NCBI GenBank assembly: GCA_036245805.1
Contig: BTRK01000002.1
Span: 2,910,689-2,974,688, forward strand
DNA: 64,000 bases
Origin: Pristionchus mayeri
Taxonomy: Eukaryota > Nematoda > Chromadorea > Rhabditida > Neodiplogasteridae
Reading direction: 5' to 3'
Of this stretch, positions 39,890 to 53,400 are shown piece by piece (position 1 is the first letter of the stretch; each line of letters opens with the position of its first letter). A program made the translations under genes and the position numbers. Below the pieces are notes generated by a model. It did no database searches and had not been told where the DNA came from. It saw nothing but the letters and a program-made list of their open reading frames with translations.

Positions 39890-40520
39890 CGAATAGATGG
39901 CAAAACGCTAGAATATGTTAATCAATTCATCAACCTGGGTGTTCGTTTATCATTCGATCAGGACTTGAAGCTGGAATTGAATAGGAGGATAGGTGCAGCA
40001 TGGAGATCATTTAACAAGTTTCAAGAATTCATGACTAGTCGAAGTGTGGCAATGGCGCTCAAGACAAAAGTGTTCAGAATGTGCATCGAGCCGAGTTTTC
40101 TTTATGGAAGTGAAGTTTGGAGCACTACGAAGTCTGAGCGGAAAAGACTGATTGTAGCACAGAGATCTATGATGAGGAAAATGGCCAGCGTGACTAGATT
40201 TGATCGGAAGACCAACGATTGGCTCAGTAGGAAGGTGCCCTTAGAGGACATTCGAGTACGAGCGATGCGGAGAAAATGGAATTGGGCGAAGAGACTAGCT
40301 ACGCTGGACGACAATAGATGGACTACAAGAATTGGACACCGTGGGATAGATTGCGACCTCCTGGACGCCCAAAAATCAGATGGCGGGACGAATTTGTCAA
40401 AGTATTTGGAGTAACATGGGCTAATAAGTGCAGAAGAGATCCCATCCAATGGAATGGCCGTTCCTTTCAACAGGCTATTGACCTGAGGCTTGAATAAAAT
40501 ATTGAATATTGAATATTGAA
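39890..40520 (+). pseudogene. RTE-like LINE, 3' part of the interrupted copy
   Basis: The plus-strand frame resumes with RIDGKTLEYVNQFINLGVRL, then LYGSEVWSTTKSERKRL, the C-terminal domain following the RT. A one-base shift near 40325 moves the frame to DRLRPPGRPKIRWRDEFV, ending at TAA 40495-40497. It ends in an ATATTGAATATTGAATATTG microsatellite tail (40498-40520), typical of RTE elements. It is separated from its 5' part (36924-38143) by the inserted younger LINE, with loss of the YADD region. Confidence 0.8.
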
Positions 40521-41341
40521 CTATTGCATCATTCATACATTAGAAAAGTCTAGCTGAACTGATCTTCATCTTTCTCGAAATTGTGATTTTTCAAAAACAT
40601 ATTATCCTTGCGAAACATGCAAAATTTCGACCTTTGGTGTCCAGGCTAGGATGACTTCTCTACCAAAAGTAACTATCACCCAACTTACCCAAGCCACAAT
40701 GTAATAGGGTAGGGTCAGCTTCAGCATGATATCACAAAATAACGAGCTGATCAACTGTATGTGAGGCAGGAACTGGTAAAATATGTCAATTTTAATGTTG
40801 AATTTGGGGCATCAATTTTTAAATAAATTTTGGCTTGTGACAGGAGGATCGCACAATTACCTAGCAAAAATAATGTGCTGAACAGGGCCGGATCTATACA
40901 TTTTCAGTATGTTTTAATCTCTAAGTCTAACTATTTGAATGCACGGTAGGTAAATTCATCTGAGGTCATGTCCAGGATATCAGTATTGACCAATTGGTGC
41001 ATTTTTCAAGTTGGTCTTTCGTGTTAGAATTCATTTTATGTTGCTGCTGTTATACACGATCATGGTACTTTCCAAAAATATAATACGGTTGGCACTATCT
41101 CTCAAACCTATAGATTGGAAATCGGAAAAATTAATAGCACAGTTACCTGTTACGGTGACATTTGCCTCGCACTGCGACCACAATCCCGATGCTATAGTGC
41201 TGTACAAATGCGCGCTATACAGAGTGTTGAATCACTTATTGTGTGAGAACAACCATTTGAAAATCGGATGAAAAGTAAGGATGTTGCATGTAAGATAAGC
41301 AAAATATTGAATTCGGACAGAACTTTTGTTCCAACCTGATA

Positions 41342-41484
41342 ATTAGCTTATTCCCTCAATCTTAGCATTATGGGCACGTTCACTTCTCAGTTATGTCCTT
41401 CCAAGTGAAAATCTAGAAAATGCGAAAAAATGGCAATGTCCCATAACCATCACAGCTGTAGTTTGCATGTATTGACACAATGCC
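41342..41484 (-). repeat. Inverted satellite monomer at array edge
   Basis: The reverse complement reads GGCATTGTGTCAATACATGC ... AAACTACAGCTGTGATG ... to GGGAATAAGCTAATT, i.e. a satellite monomer in minus orientation. It is continuous with the inverted piece at 36375-36403 across the mariner-like insertion. After 41485 the array runs in plus orientation. Confidence 0.85.
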
Positions 41485-44400
41485 ATTTTTTCACATTTTG
41501 CCATTTGTTAACATTTACTAGATTTTCATTTCGAAGGAAATAACTGAGAAGTGAACGTGCCCATAATGCTAAGATTGAGGGAATACGCTAATTATCACAT
41601 TTAGAAAACTTCTGTAGTTTTAGTTGCGTCAATTCATGCAAACTACAGCTGTGATGCTTATGGGACGCCATTTTTTCACATTTTCATGGGATGCCATTTT
41701 TTCACATTTTCTAGATTTTACTTTGGAATGAAATAACAGAGAAGAGAATGTGCCCATAATGCTGAAATTTAGGGAATAATTTAATTTGCACATTTAGAAA
41801 ACTTCTATAGTTTTAGTTGTGTCAATACATGCAAACTACAGCAGTGATGCTTATGGGACATTGCCATTTTTTCACATTCTCTAGATTTTGCTTTGGAATG
41901 AAATAGCATAGAAAAGAATGTGCCCATAATGCTGAAATTTAGGGAATAATTTAATTTGCACATTTAGAAAACTTCTATAGTTTTAGTTGTGTCAATACCT
42001 GCAAACTACAGCTGTGATGCTTATGGGACATTGCCATTTTTTCACATTCTCTAGATTTTGCTTTGGAATGAAATAACATAGAAGAGAATGTGCCCATAAT
42101 GCTGAAATTTAGGGAATAATTTAATTTGCACATTTAGAAAACTTCTATAGTTTTAGTTGTGTCAATACATGCAAACTACAGATGTGATGCTTATGGGACA
42201 TTGCCATTTTTTCACATTTTCTAGATTTTCACTTGGAGGGAAATAACAGAGAAGAGAATGTGCCCATAATGCTGAAATTTAGGGAAAAATTTAATTTGCA
42301 CATTTAGAAAACTTCTATAGTTTTAGTTGCGTCAATTCATGCAAACTACAGCTGTGATGCTTATGGGACATTGCCATTTTTTCACATTTTCTAGATTTTG
42401 CTTTGGAATGAAATAACAGAGAAGAGAATGTCCCCATAATGCTGAAATTTAGGGAAAAATTTAATTTGCACATTTAGAAAACTTCTATAGTTTTAGTTGC
42501 GTCAATTCATGCAAACTACAGCTGTGATGCTTATGGGACATTGCCATTTTTTCACATTTTCTAGATTTTCACTTGGAAGGAAATAACTGAGAAGAGAATG
42601 TGCCCATAATGCTGAAATTTAGGGAAAAATTTAATTTGCACATTTAGAAAACTTCTATAGTTTTAGTTGTGTCAATACATGCAAACTACAGCTGTGATGC
42701 TTATGGGACATTGCCATTTTTTCACATTCTCTAGATTTTGCTTTGGCATGAAATAACATAGAAGAGAATGTGCCCATAATGCTGAAATTTAGGGAATAAT
42801 TTAATTTGCACATTTAGAAAACTTCTATAGTTTTAGTTGTGTCAATACATGCAAACTACAGCTGTGATGCTTATGGGACATTGCCATTTTTTTCACATTT
42901 TCTAGATTTTGCTTTGGAATGAAATAACAGAGAAGAGAATGTCCCCATAATGCTGAAATTTAGGGAATAATTTAATTTGCACATTTAGAAAACTTCTATA
43001 GTTTTAGTTGTGTCAATACCTGCAAACTACAGCTGTGATGCTTATGGGACATTGCCATTTTTTCACATTTTCTAGATTTTCACTTGGAAGGAAATAACAG
43101 AGAAGAGAATGTGCCCATAATGCTGAAATTTAGGGAAAAATTTAATTTGCACATTTAGAAAACTTCTATAGTTTTAGTTGTGTCAATACATGCAAACTAC
43201 AGCTGTGATGCTTATGGGACATTGCCATTTTTTTCACATTTTCTAGATTTTGCTTTGGAATGAAATAACAGAGAAGAGAATGTCCCCATAATGCTGAAAT
43301 TTAGGGAATAATTTAATTTGCACATTTAGAAAACTTCTATAGTTTTAGTTGTGTCAATACATGCAAACTACAGCTGTGATGCTTATGGGACATTGCCATT
43401 TTTTTCACATTTTCTAGATTTTGCTTTGGAAGGAAATAACAGAGAAGAGAATGTGCCCATAATGCTGAAATTTAGGGAAAAATTTAATTTGCACATTTAG
43501 AAAACTTCTATAGTTTTAGTTGTGTCAATACATGCAAACTACAGCTGTGATGCTTATGGGACATTGCCATTTTTTTCACATTTTCTAGATTTTGCTTTGG
43601 AATGAAATAACAGAGAAGAGAATGTCCCCATAATGCTGAAATTTAGGGAATAATTTAATTTGCACATTTAGAAAACTTCTATAGTTTTAGTTGTGTCAAT
43701 ACATGCAAACTACAGCTGTGATGCTTATGGGACATTGCCATTTTTTCACATTTTCTAGATTTTCACTTGGAAGGAAATAACTGAGAAGTGAACGTGCCCA
43801 TAATGCTAAGATCGAGGGATTAAGCTAAATAGCACATTTAGAAAACTTCTATAATTGTAGTTGCGTCAATTCATGCAAACTACAGCTGTGATGCTTATGG
43901 GACATTGCCATTTTTTCACATTTTCTAGATTTTGCTTTGGAATGAAATAACAGAGAAGAGAATGTGCCCATAATGCTGAAATTTAGGGAATAATTTAATT
44001 TGCACATTTAGAAAACTTCTATAGTTTTAGTTGTGTCAATACATGCAAACTACAGCTGTGATGCTTACGGGACATTGCCATTTTTTCACATTCTCTAGAT
44101 TTTGCTTTGGAATGAAATAACATAGAAGAGAATGTCCCCATAATGCTGAAATTTAGGGAAAAATTTAATTTGCACATTTAGAAAACTTCTATAGTTTTAG
44201 TTGCGTCAATTCATGCAAACTACAGCTGTGATGCTTATGGGACATTGCCATTTTTTCACATTTTCTAGATTTTGCTTTGGAATGAAATAACAGAGAAGAG
44301 AATGTCCCCATAATGCTGAAATTTAGGGAATAATTTAATTTGCACATTTAGAAAACTTCTATAGTTTTAGTTGTGTCAATACATGCAAACTACAGCTGTG

Positions 44401-47400
44401 ATGCTTATGGGACATTGCCATTTTTTCACATTTTCTAGATTTTCACTTGGAAGGAAATAACTGAGAAGTGAACGTGCCCATAATGCTAAGATCGAGGGAT
44501 TAAGCTAAATAGCACATTTAGAAAACTTCTATAATTGTAGTTGCGTCAATTGATGCAAACTACAGCTGTGATGCTTATGGGACATTGCCATTTTTTCACA
44601 TTTTCTAGATTTTGCTTTGGAATGAAATAACAGAGAAGAGAATGTGCCCATAATGCTGAAATTTAGGGAATAATTTAATTTGCACATTTAGAAAACTTCT
44701 ATAGTTTTAGTTGTGTCAATACATGCAAACTACAGCTGTGATGCTTATGGGACATTGCCATTTTTTTCACATTTTCTAGATTTTGCTTTGGAATGAAATA
44801 ACAGAGAAGAGAATGTCCCCATAATGCTGAAATTTAGGGAATAATTTAATTTGCACATTTAGAAAACTTCTATAGTTTTAGTTGTGTCAATACATGCAAA
44901 CTACAGCTGTGATGCTTATGGGACATTGCCATTTTTTTCACATTTTCTAGATTTTGCTTTGGAAGGAAATAACAGAGAAGAGAATGTGCCCATAATGCTG
45001 AAATTTAGGGAAAAATTTAATTTGCACATTTAGAAAACTTCTATAGTTTTAGTTGTGTCAATACATGCAAACTACAGCTGTGATGCTTATGGGACATTGC
45101 CATTTTTTTCACATTTTCTAGATTTTGCTTTGGAATGAAATAACAGAGAAGAGAATGTCCCCATAATGCTGAAATTTAGGGAATAATTTAATTTGCACAT
45201 TTAGAAAACTTCTATAGTTTTAGTTGTGTCAATACATGCAAACTACAGCTGTGATGCTTATGGGACATTGCCATTTTTTCACATTTTCTAGATTTTCACT
45301 TGGAAGGAAATAACTGAGAAGTGAACGTGCCCATAATGCTAAGATCGAGGGATTAAGCTAAATAGCACATTTAGAAAACTTCTATAATTGTAGTTGCGTC
45401 AATTCATGCAAACTACAGCTGTGATGCTTATGGGACATTGCCATTTTTTCACATTTTCTAGATTTTGCTTTGGAATGAAATAACAGAGAAGAGAATGTGC
45501 CCATAATGCTGAAATTTAGGGAATAATTTAATTTGCACATTTAGAAAACTTCTATAGTTTTAGTTGTGTCAATACATGCAAACTACAGCTGTGATGCTTA
45601 CGGGACATTGCCATTTTTTCACATTCTCTAGATTTTGCTTTGGAATGAAATAACATAGAAGAGAATGTCCCCATAATGCTGAAATTTAGGGAAAAATTTA
45701 ATTTGCACATTTAGAAAACTTCTATAGTTTTAGTTGCGTCAATTCATGCAAACTACAGCTGTGATGCTTATGGGACATTGCCATTTTTTCACATTTTCTA
45801 GATTTTGCTTTGGAATGAAATAACAGAGAAGAGAATGTCCCCATAATGCTGAAATTTAGGGAATAATTTAATTTGCACATTTAGAAAACTTCTATAGTTT
45901 TAGTTGTGTCAATACATGCAAACTACAGCTGTGATGCTTATGGGACATTGCCATTTTTTCACATTTTCTAGATTTTCACTTGGAAGGAAATAACTGAGAA
46001 GTGAACGTGCCCATAATGCTAAGATCGAGGGATTAAGCTAAATAGCACATTTAGAAAACTTCTATAATTGTAGTTGCGTCAATTGATGCAAACTACAGCT
46101 GTGATGCTTATGGGACATTGCCATTTTTTCACATTTTCTAGATTTTGCTTTGGAATGAAATAACAGAGAAGAGAATGTGCCCATAATGCTGAAATTTAGG
46201 GAATAATTTAATTTGCACATTTAGAAAACTTCTATAGTTTTAGTTGTGTCAATACATGCAAACTACAGCAGTGATGCTTATGGGACATTGCCATTTTTTC
46301 ACATTCTCTAGATTTTGCTTTGGAATGAAATAACAGAGAAGAGAATGTCCCCATAATGCTGAAATTTAGGGAATAATTTAATTTGCACATTTAGAAAACT
46401 TCTATAGTTTTAGTTGTGTCAATACATGCAAACTACAGCTGTGATGCTTATGGGACATTGCCATTTTTTCACATTTTCTAGATTTTCACTTGGAAGGAAA
46501 TAACTGAGAAGTGAACGTGCCCATAATGCTAAGATCGAGGGATTAAGCTAAATAGCACATTTAGAAAACTTCTATAATTGTAGTTGCGTCAATTGATGCA
46601 AACTACAGCTGTGATGCTTATGGGACATTGCCATTTTTTCACATTTTCTAGATTTTGCTTTGGAATGAAATAACAGAGAAGAGAATGTGCCCATAATGCT
46701 GAAATTTAGGGAATAATTTAATTTGCACATTTAGAAAACTTCTATAGTTTTAGTTGTGTCAATACATGCAAACTACAGCAGTGATGCTTATGGGACATTG
46801 CCATTTTTTCACATTCTCTAGATTTTGCTTTGGAATGAAATAACAGAGAAGAGAATGTCCCCATAATGCTGAAATTTAGGGAATAATTTAATTTGCACAT
46901 TTAGAAAACTTCTATAGTTTTAGTTGTGTCAATACATGCAAACTACAGCTGTGATGCTTATGGGACATTGCCATTTTTTCACATTTTCTAGATTTTCACT
47001 TGGAAGGAAATAACTGAGAAGTGAACGTGCCCATAATGCTAAGATCGAGGGATTAAGCTAAATAGCACATTTAGAAAACTTCTATAATTGTAGTTGCGTC
47101 AATTCATGCAAACTACAGCTGTGATGCTTATGGGACATTGCCATTTTTTCACATTTTCTAGATTTTGCTTTGGAATGAAATAACAGAGAAGAGAATGTGC
47201 CCATAATGCTGAAATTTAGGGAATAATTTAATTTGCACATTTAGAAAACTTCTATAGTTTTAGTTGTGTCAATACATGCAAACTACAGCAGTGATGCTTA
47301 TGGGACATTGCCATTTTTTCACATTCTCTAGATTTTGCTTTGGAATGAAATAGCATAGAAGAGAATGTGCCCATAATGCTGAAATTTAGGGAATAATTTA

Positions 47401-50400
47401 ATTTGCACATTTAGAAAACTTCTATAGTTTTAGTTGTGTCAATACCTGCAAACTACAGCTGTGATGCTTACGGGACATTGCCATTTTTTCACATTCTCTA
47501 GATTTTGCTTTGGAATGAAATAACATAGAAGAGAATGTGCCCATAATGCTGAAATTTAGGGAATAATTTAATTTGCACATTTAGAAAACTTCTATAGTTT
47601 TTGTTGTGTCAATACATGCAAACTACAGATGTGATGCTTATGGGACATTGCCATTTTTTCACATTTTCTAGATTTTCACTTGGAAGGAAATAACAGAGAA
47701 AAGAATGTGCCCATAATGCTGAAATTTAGGGAAAAATTTAATTTGCACATTTAGAAAACTTCTATAGTTTTAGTTGCGTCAATTCATGCAAACTACAGCT
47801 GTGATGCTTATGGGACATTGCCATTTTTTCACATTTTCTAGATTTTGCTTTGGAATGAAATAACAGAGAAGAGAATGTCCCCATAATGCTGAAATTTAGG
47901 GAAAAATTTAATTTGCACATTTAGAAAACTTCTATAGTTTTAGTTGCGTCAATTCATGCAAACTACAGCTGTGATGCTTATGGGACATTGCCATTTTTTC
48001 ACATTTTCTAGATTTTGCTTTGGAATGAAATAACAGAGAAGAGAATGTCCCCATAATGCTGAAATTTAGGGAATAATTTAATTTGCACATTTAGAAAACT
48101 TCTATAGTTTTAGTTGTGTCAATACATGCAAACTACAGCTGTGATGCTTATGGGACATTGCCATTTTTTTCACATTTTCTAGATTTTGCTTTGGAAGGAA
48201 ATAACAGAGAAGAGAATGTGCCCATAATGCTGAAATTTAGGGAAAAATTTAATTTGCACATTTAGAAAACTTCTATAGTTTTAGTTGTGTCAATACATGC
48301 AAACTACAGCTGTGATGCTTATGGGACATTGCCATTTTTTTCACATTTTCTAGATTTTGCTTTGGAATGAAATAACAGAGAAGAGAATGTCCCCATAATG
48401 CTGAAATTTAGGGAATAATTTAATTTGCACATTTAGAAAACTTCTATAGTTTTAGTTGTGTCAATACATGCAAACTACAGCTGTGATGCTTATGGGACAT
48501 TGCCATTTTTTCACATTTTCTAGATTTTCACTTGGAAGGAAATAACTGAGAAGTGAACGTGCCCATAATGCTAAGATCGAGGGATTAAGCTAAATAGCAC
48601 ATTTAGAAAACTTCTATAATTGTAGTTGCGTCAATTCATGCAAACTACAGCTGTGATGCTTATGGGACATTGCCATTTTTTCACATTTTCTAGATTTTGC
48701 TTTGGAATGAAATAACAGAGAAGAGAATGTGCCCATAATGCTGAAATTTAGGGAATAATTTAATTTGCACATTTAGAAAACTTCTATAGTTTTAGTTGTG
48801 TCAATACATGCAAACTACAGCTGTGATGCTTACGGGACATTGCCATTTTTTCACATTCTCTAGATTTTGCTTTGGAATGAAATAACATAGAAGAGAATGT
48901 CCCCATAATGCTGAAATTTAGGGAAAAATTTAATTTGCACATTTAGAAAACTTCTATAGTTTTAGTTGCGTCAATTCATGCAAACTACAGCTGTGATGCT
49001 TATGGGACATTGCCATTTTTTCACATTTTCTAGATTTTGCTTTGGAATGAAATAACAGAGAAGAGAATGTCCCCATAATGCTGAAATTTAGGGAATAATT
49101 TAATTTGCACATTTAGAAAACTTCTATAGTTTTAGTTGTGTCAATACATGCAAACTACAGCTGTGATGCTTACGGGACATTGCCATTTTTTCACATTCTC
49201 TAGATTTTGCTTTGGAATGAAATAACATAGAAGAGAATGTCCCCATAATGCTGAAATTTAGGGAAAAATTTAATTTGCACATTTAGAAAACTTCTATAGT
49301 TTTAGTTGCGTCAATTCATGCAAACTACAGCTGTGATGCTTATGGGACATTGCCATTTTTTCACATTTTCTAGATTTTGCTTTGGAATGAAATAACAGAG
49401 AAGAGAATGTCCCCATAATGCTGAAATTTAGGGAATAATTTAATTTGCACATTTAGAAAACTTCTATAGTTTTAGTTGTGTCAATACATGCAAACTACAG
49501 CTGTGATGCTTATGGGACATTGCCATTTTTTCACATTTTCTAGATTTTCACTTGGAAGGAAATAACTGAGAAGTGAACGTGCCCATAATGCTAAGATCGA
49601 GGGATTAAGCTAAATAGCACATTTAGAAAACTTCTATAATTGTAGTTGCGTCAATTGATGCAAACTACAGCTGTGATGCTTATGGGACATTGCCATTTTT
49701 TCACATTTTCTAGATTTTGCTTTGGAATGAAATAACAGAGAAGAGAATGTGCCCATAATGCTGAAATTTAGGGAATAATTTAATTTGCACATTTAGAAAA
49801 CTTCTATAGTTTTAGTTGTGTCAATACATGCAAACTACAGCTGTGATGCTTATGGGACATTGCCATTTTTTTCACATTTTCTAGATTTTGCTTTGGAATG
49901 AAATAACAGAGAAGAGAATGTCCCCATAATGCTGAAATTTAGGGAATAATTTAATTTGCACATTTAGAAAACTTCTATAGTTTTAGTTGTGTCAATACAT
50001 GCAAACTACAGCTGTGATGCTTATGGGACATTGCCATTTTTTTCACATTTTCTAGATTTTGCTTTGGAAGGAAATAACAGAGAAGAGAATGTGCCCATAA
50101 TGCTGAAATTTAGGGAAAAATTTAATTTGCACATTTAGAAAACTTCTATAGTTTTAGTTGTGTCAATACATGCAAACTACAGCTGTGATGCTTATGGGAC
50201 ATTGCCATTTTTTTCACATTTTCTAGATTTTGCTTTGGAATGAAATAACAGAGAAGAGAATGTCCCCATAATGCTGAAATTTAGGGAATAATTTAATTTG
50301 CACATTTAGAAAACTTCTATAGTTTTAGTTGTGTCAATACATGCAAACTACAGCTGTGATGCTTATGGGACATTGCCATTTTTTCACATTTTCTAGATTT

Positions 50401-53400
50401 TCACTTGGAAGGAAATAACTGAGAAGTGAACGTGCCCATAATGCTAAGATCGAGGGATTAAGCTAAATAGCACATTTAGAAAACTTCTATAATTGTAGTT
50501 GCGTCAATTCATGCAAACTACAGCTGTGATGCTTATGGGACATTGCCATTTTTTCACATTTTCTAGATTTTGCTTTGGAATGAAATAACAGAGAAGAGAA
50601 TGTGCCCATAATGCTGAAATTTAGGGAATAATTTAATTTGCACATTTAGAAAACTTCTATAGTTTTAGTTGTGTCAATACATGCAAACTACAGCTGTGAT
50701 GCTTACGGGACATTGCCATTTTTTCACATTCTCTAGATTTTGCTTTGGAATGAAATAACATAGAAGAGAATGTCCCCATAATGCTGAAATTTAGGGAAAA
50801 ATTTAATTTGCACATTTAGAAAACTTCTATAGTTTTAGTTGCGTCAATTCATGCAAACTACAGCTGTGATGCTTATGGGACATTGCCATTTTTTCACATT
50901 TTCTAGATTTTGCTTTGGAATGAAATAACAGAGAAGAGAATGTCCCCATAATGCTGAAATTTAGGGAATAATTTAATTTGCACATTTAGAAAACTTCTAT
51001 AGTTTTAGTTGTGTCAATACATGCAAACTACAGCTGTGATGCTTATGGGACATTGCCATTTTTTCACATTTTCTAGATTTTCACTTGGAAGGAAATAACT
51101 GAGAAGTGAACGTGCCCATAATGCTAAGATCGAGGGATTAAGCTAAATAGCACATTTAGAAAACTTCTATAATTGTAGTTGCGTCAATTGATGCAAACTA
51201 CAGCTGTGATGCTTATGGGACATTGCCATTTTTTCACATTTTCTAGATTTTGCTTTGGAATGAAATAACAGAGAAGAGAATGTGCCCATAATGCTGAAAT
51301 TTAGGGAATAATTTAATTTGCACATTTAGAAAACTTCTATAGTTTTAGTTGTGTCAATACATGCAAACTACAGCAGTGATGCTTATGGGACATTGCCATT
51401 TTTTCACATTCTCTAGATTTTGCTTTGGAATGAAATAACAGAGAAGAGAATGTCCCCATAATGCTGAAATTTAGGGAATAATTTAATTTGCACATTTAGA
51501 AAACTTCTATAGTTTTAGTTGTGTCAATACATGCAAACTACAGCTGTGATGCTTATGGGACATTGCCATTTTTTCACATTTTCTAGATTTTCACTTGGAA
51601 GGAAATAACTGAGAAGTGAACGTGCCCATAATGCTAAGATCGAGGGATTAAGCTAAATAGCACATTTAGAAAACTTCTATAATTGTAGTTGCGTCAATTG
51701 ATGCAAACTACAGCTGTGATGCTTATGGGACATTGCCATTTTTTCACATTTTCTAGATTTTGCTTTGGAATGAAATAACAGAGAAGAGAATGTGCCCATA
51801 ATGCTGAAATTTAGGGAATAATTTAATTTGCACATTTAGAAAACTTCTATAGTTTTAGTTGTGTCAATACATGCAAACTACAGCAGTGATGCTTATGGGA
51901 CATTGCCATTTTTTCACATTCTCTAGATTTTGCTTTGGAATGAAATAACAGAGAAGAGAATGTCCCCATAATGCTGAAATTTAGGGAATAATTTAATTTG
52001 CACATTTAGAAAACTTCTATAGTTTTAGTTGTGTCAATACATGCAAACTACAGCTGTGATGCTTATGGGACATTGCCATTTTTTCACATTTTCTAGATTT
52101 TCACTTGGAAGGAAATAACTGAGAAGTGAACGTGCCCATAATGCTAAGATCGAGGGATTAAGCTAAATAGCACATTTAGAAAACTTCTATAATTGTAGTT
52201 GCGTCAATTCATGCAAACTACAGCTGTGATGCTTATGGGACATTGCCATTTTTTCACATTTTCTAGATTTTGCTTTGGAATGAAATAACAGAGAAGAGAA
52301 TGTGCCCATAATGCTGAAATTTAGGGAATAATTTAATTTGCACATTTAGAAAACTTCTATAGTTTTAGTTGTGTCAATACATGCAAACTACAGCAGTGAT
52401 GCTTATGGGACATTGCCATTTTTTCACATTCTCTAGATTTTGCTTTGGAATGAAATAGCATAGAAGAGAATGTGCCCATAATGCTGAAATTTAGGGAATA
52501 ATTTAATTTGCACATTTAGAAAACTTCTATAGTTTTAGTTGTGTCAATACCTGCAAACTACAGCTGTGATGCTTACGGGACATTGCCATTTTTTCACATT
52601 CTCTAGATTTTGCTTTGGAATGAAATAACATAGAAGAGAATGTGCCCATAATGCTGAAATTTAGGGAATAATTTAATTTGCACATTTAGAAAACTTCTAT
52701 AGTTTTTGTTGTGTCAATACATGCAAACTACAGATGTGATGCTTATGGGACATTGCCATTTTTTCACATTTTCTAGATTTTCACTTGGAAGGAAATAACA
52801 GAGAAAAGAATGTGCCCATAATGCTGAAATTTAGGGAAAAATTTAATTTGCACATTTAGAAAACTTCTATAGTTTTAGTTGCGTCAATTCATGCAAACTA
52901 CAGCTGTGATGCTTATGGGACATTGCCATTTTTTCACATTTTCTAGATTTTGCTTTGGAATGAAATAACAGAGAAGAGAATGTCCCCATAATGCTGAAAT
53001 TTAGGGAAAAATTTAATTTGCACATTTAGAAAACTTCTATAGTTTTAGTTGCGTCAATTCATGCAAACTACAGCTGTGATGCTTATGGGACATTGCCATT
53101 TTTTCACATTTTCTAGATTTTGCTTTGGAATGAAATAACAGAGAAGAGAATGTCCCCATAATGCTGAAATTTAGGGAATAATTTAATTTGCACATTTAGA
53201 AAACTTCTATAGTTTTAGTTGTGTCAATACATGCAAACTACAGCTGTGATGCTTATGGGACATTGCCATTTTTTCACATTTTCTAGATTTTCACTTGGAA
53301 GGAAATAACTGAGAAGTGAACGTGCCCATAATGCTAAGATTGAGGGATTAAGCTAAATAGCACATTTAGAAAACTTCTATAATTGTAGTTGCGTCAATTC

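Larger units (their letters stand above)
36404..41339. mobile_element. Second mariner-like element, split by LINE insertions
   Basis: Left end TTAGGTTGGAACATAAGTTC, right end complementary (GAACTTTTGTTCCAACCTGA), each bounded by TA (36402-36403 and 41340-41341). Joining the flanks across the element rebuilds a continuous satellite monomer, confirming insertion at a TA. The element's own parts are roughly 36404-36670 and 40520-41339, about 1.1 kb; the rest is nested LINE sequence. A plus-strand ORF at 41011-41271 is a transposase remnant related to that in the 34744-36012 element. Around 36870-36922 there is a short GATCTCTC-type microrepeat. Confidence 0.75.
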
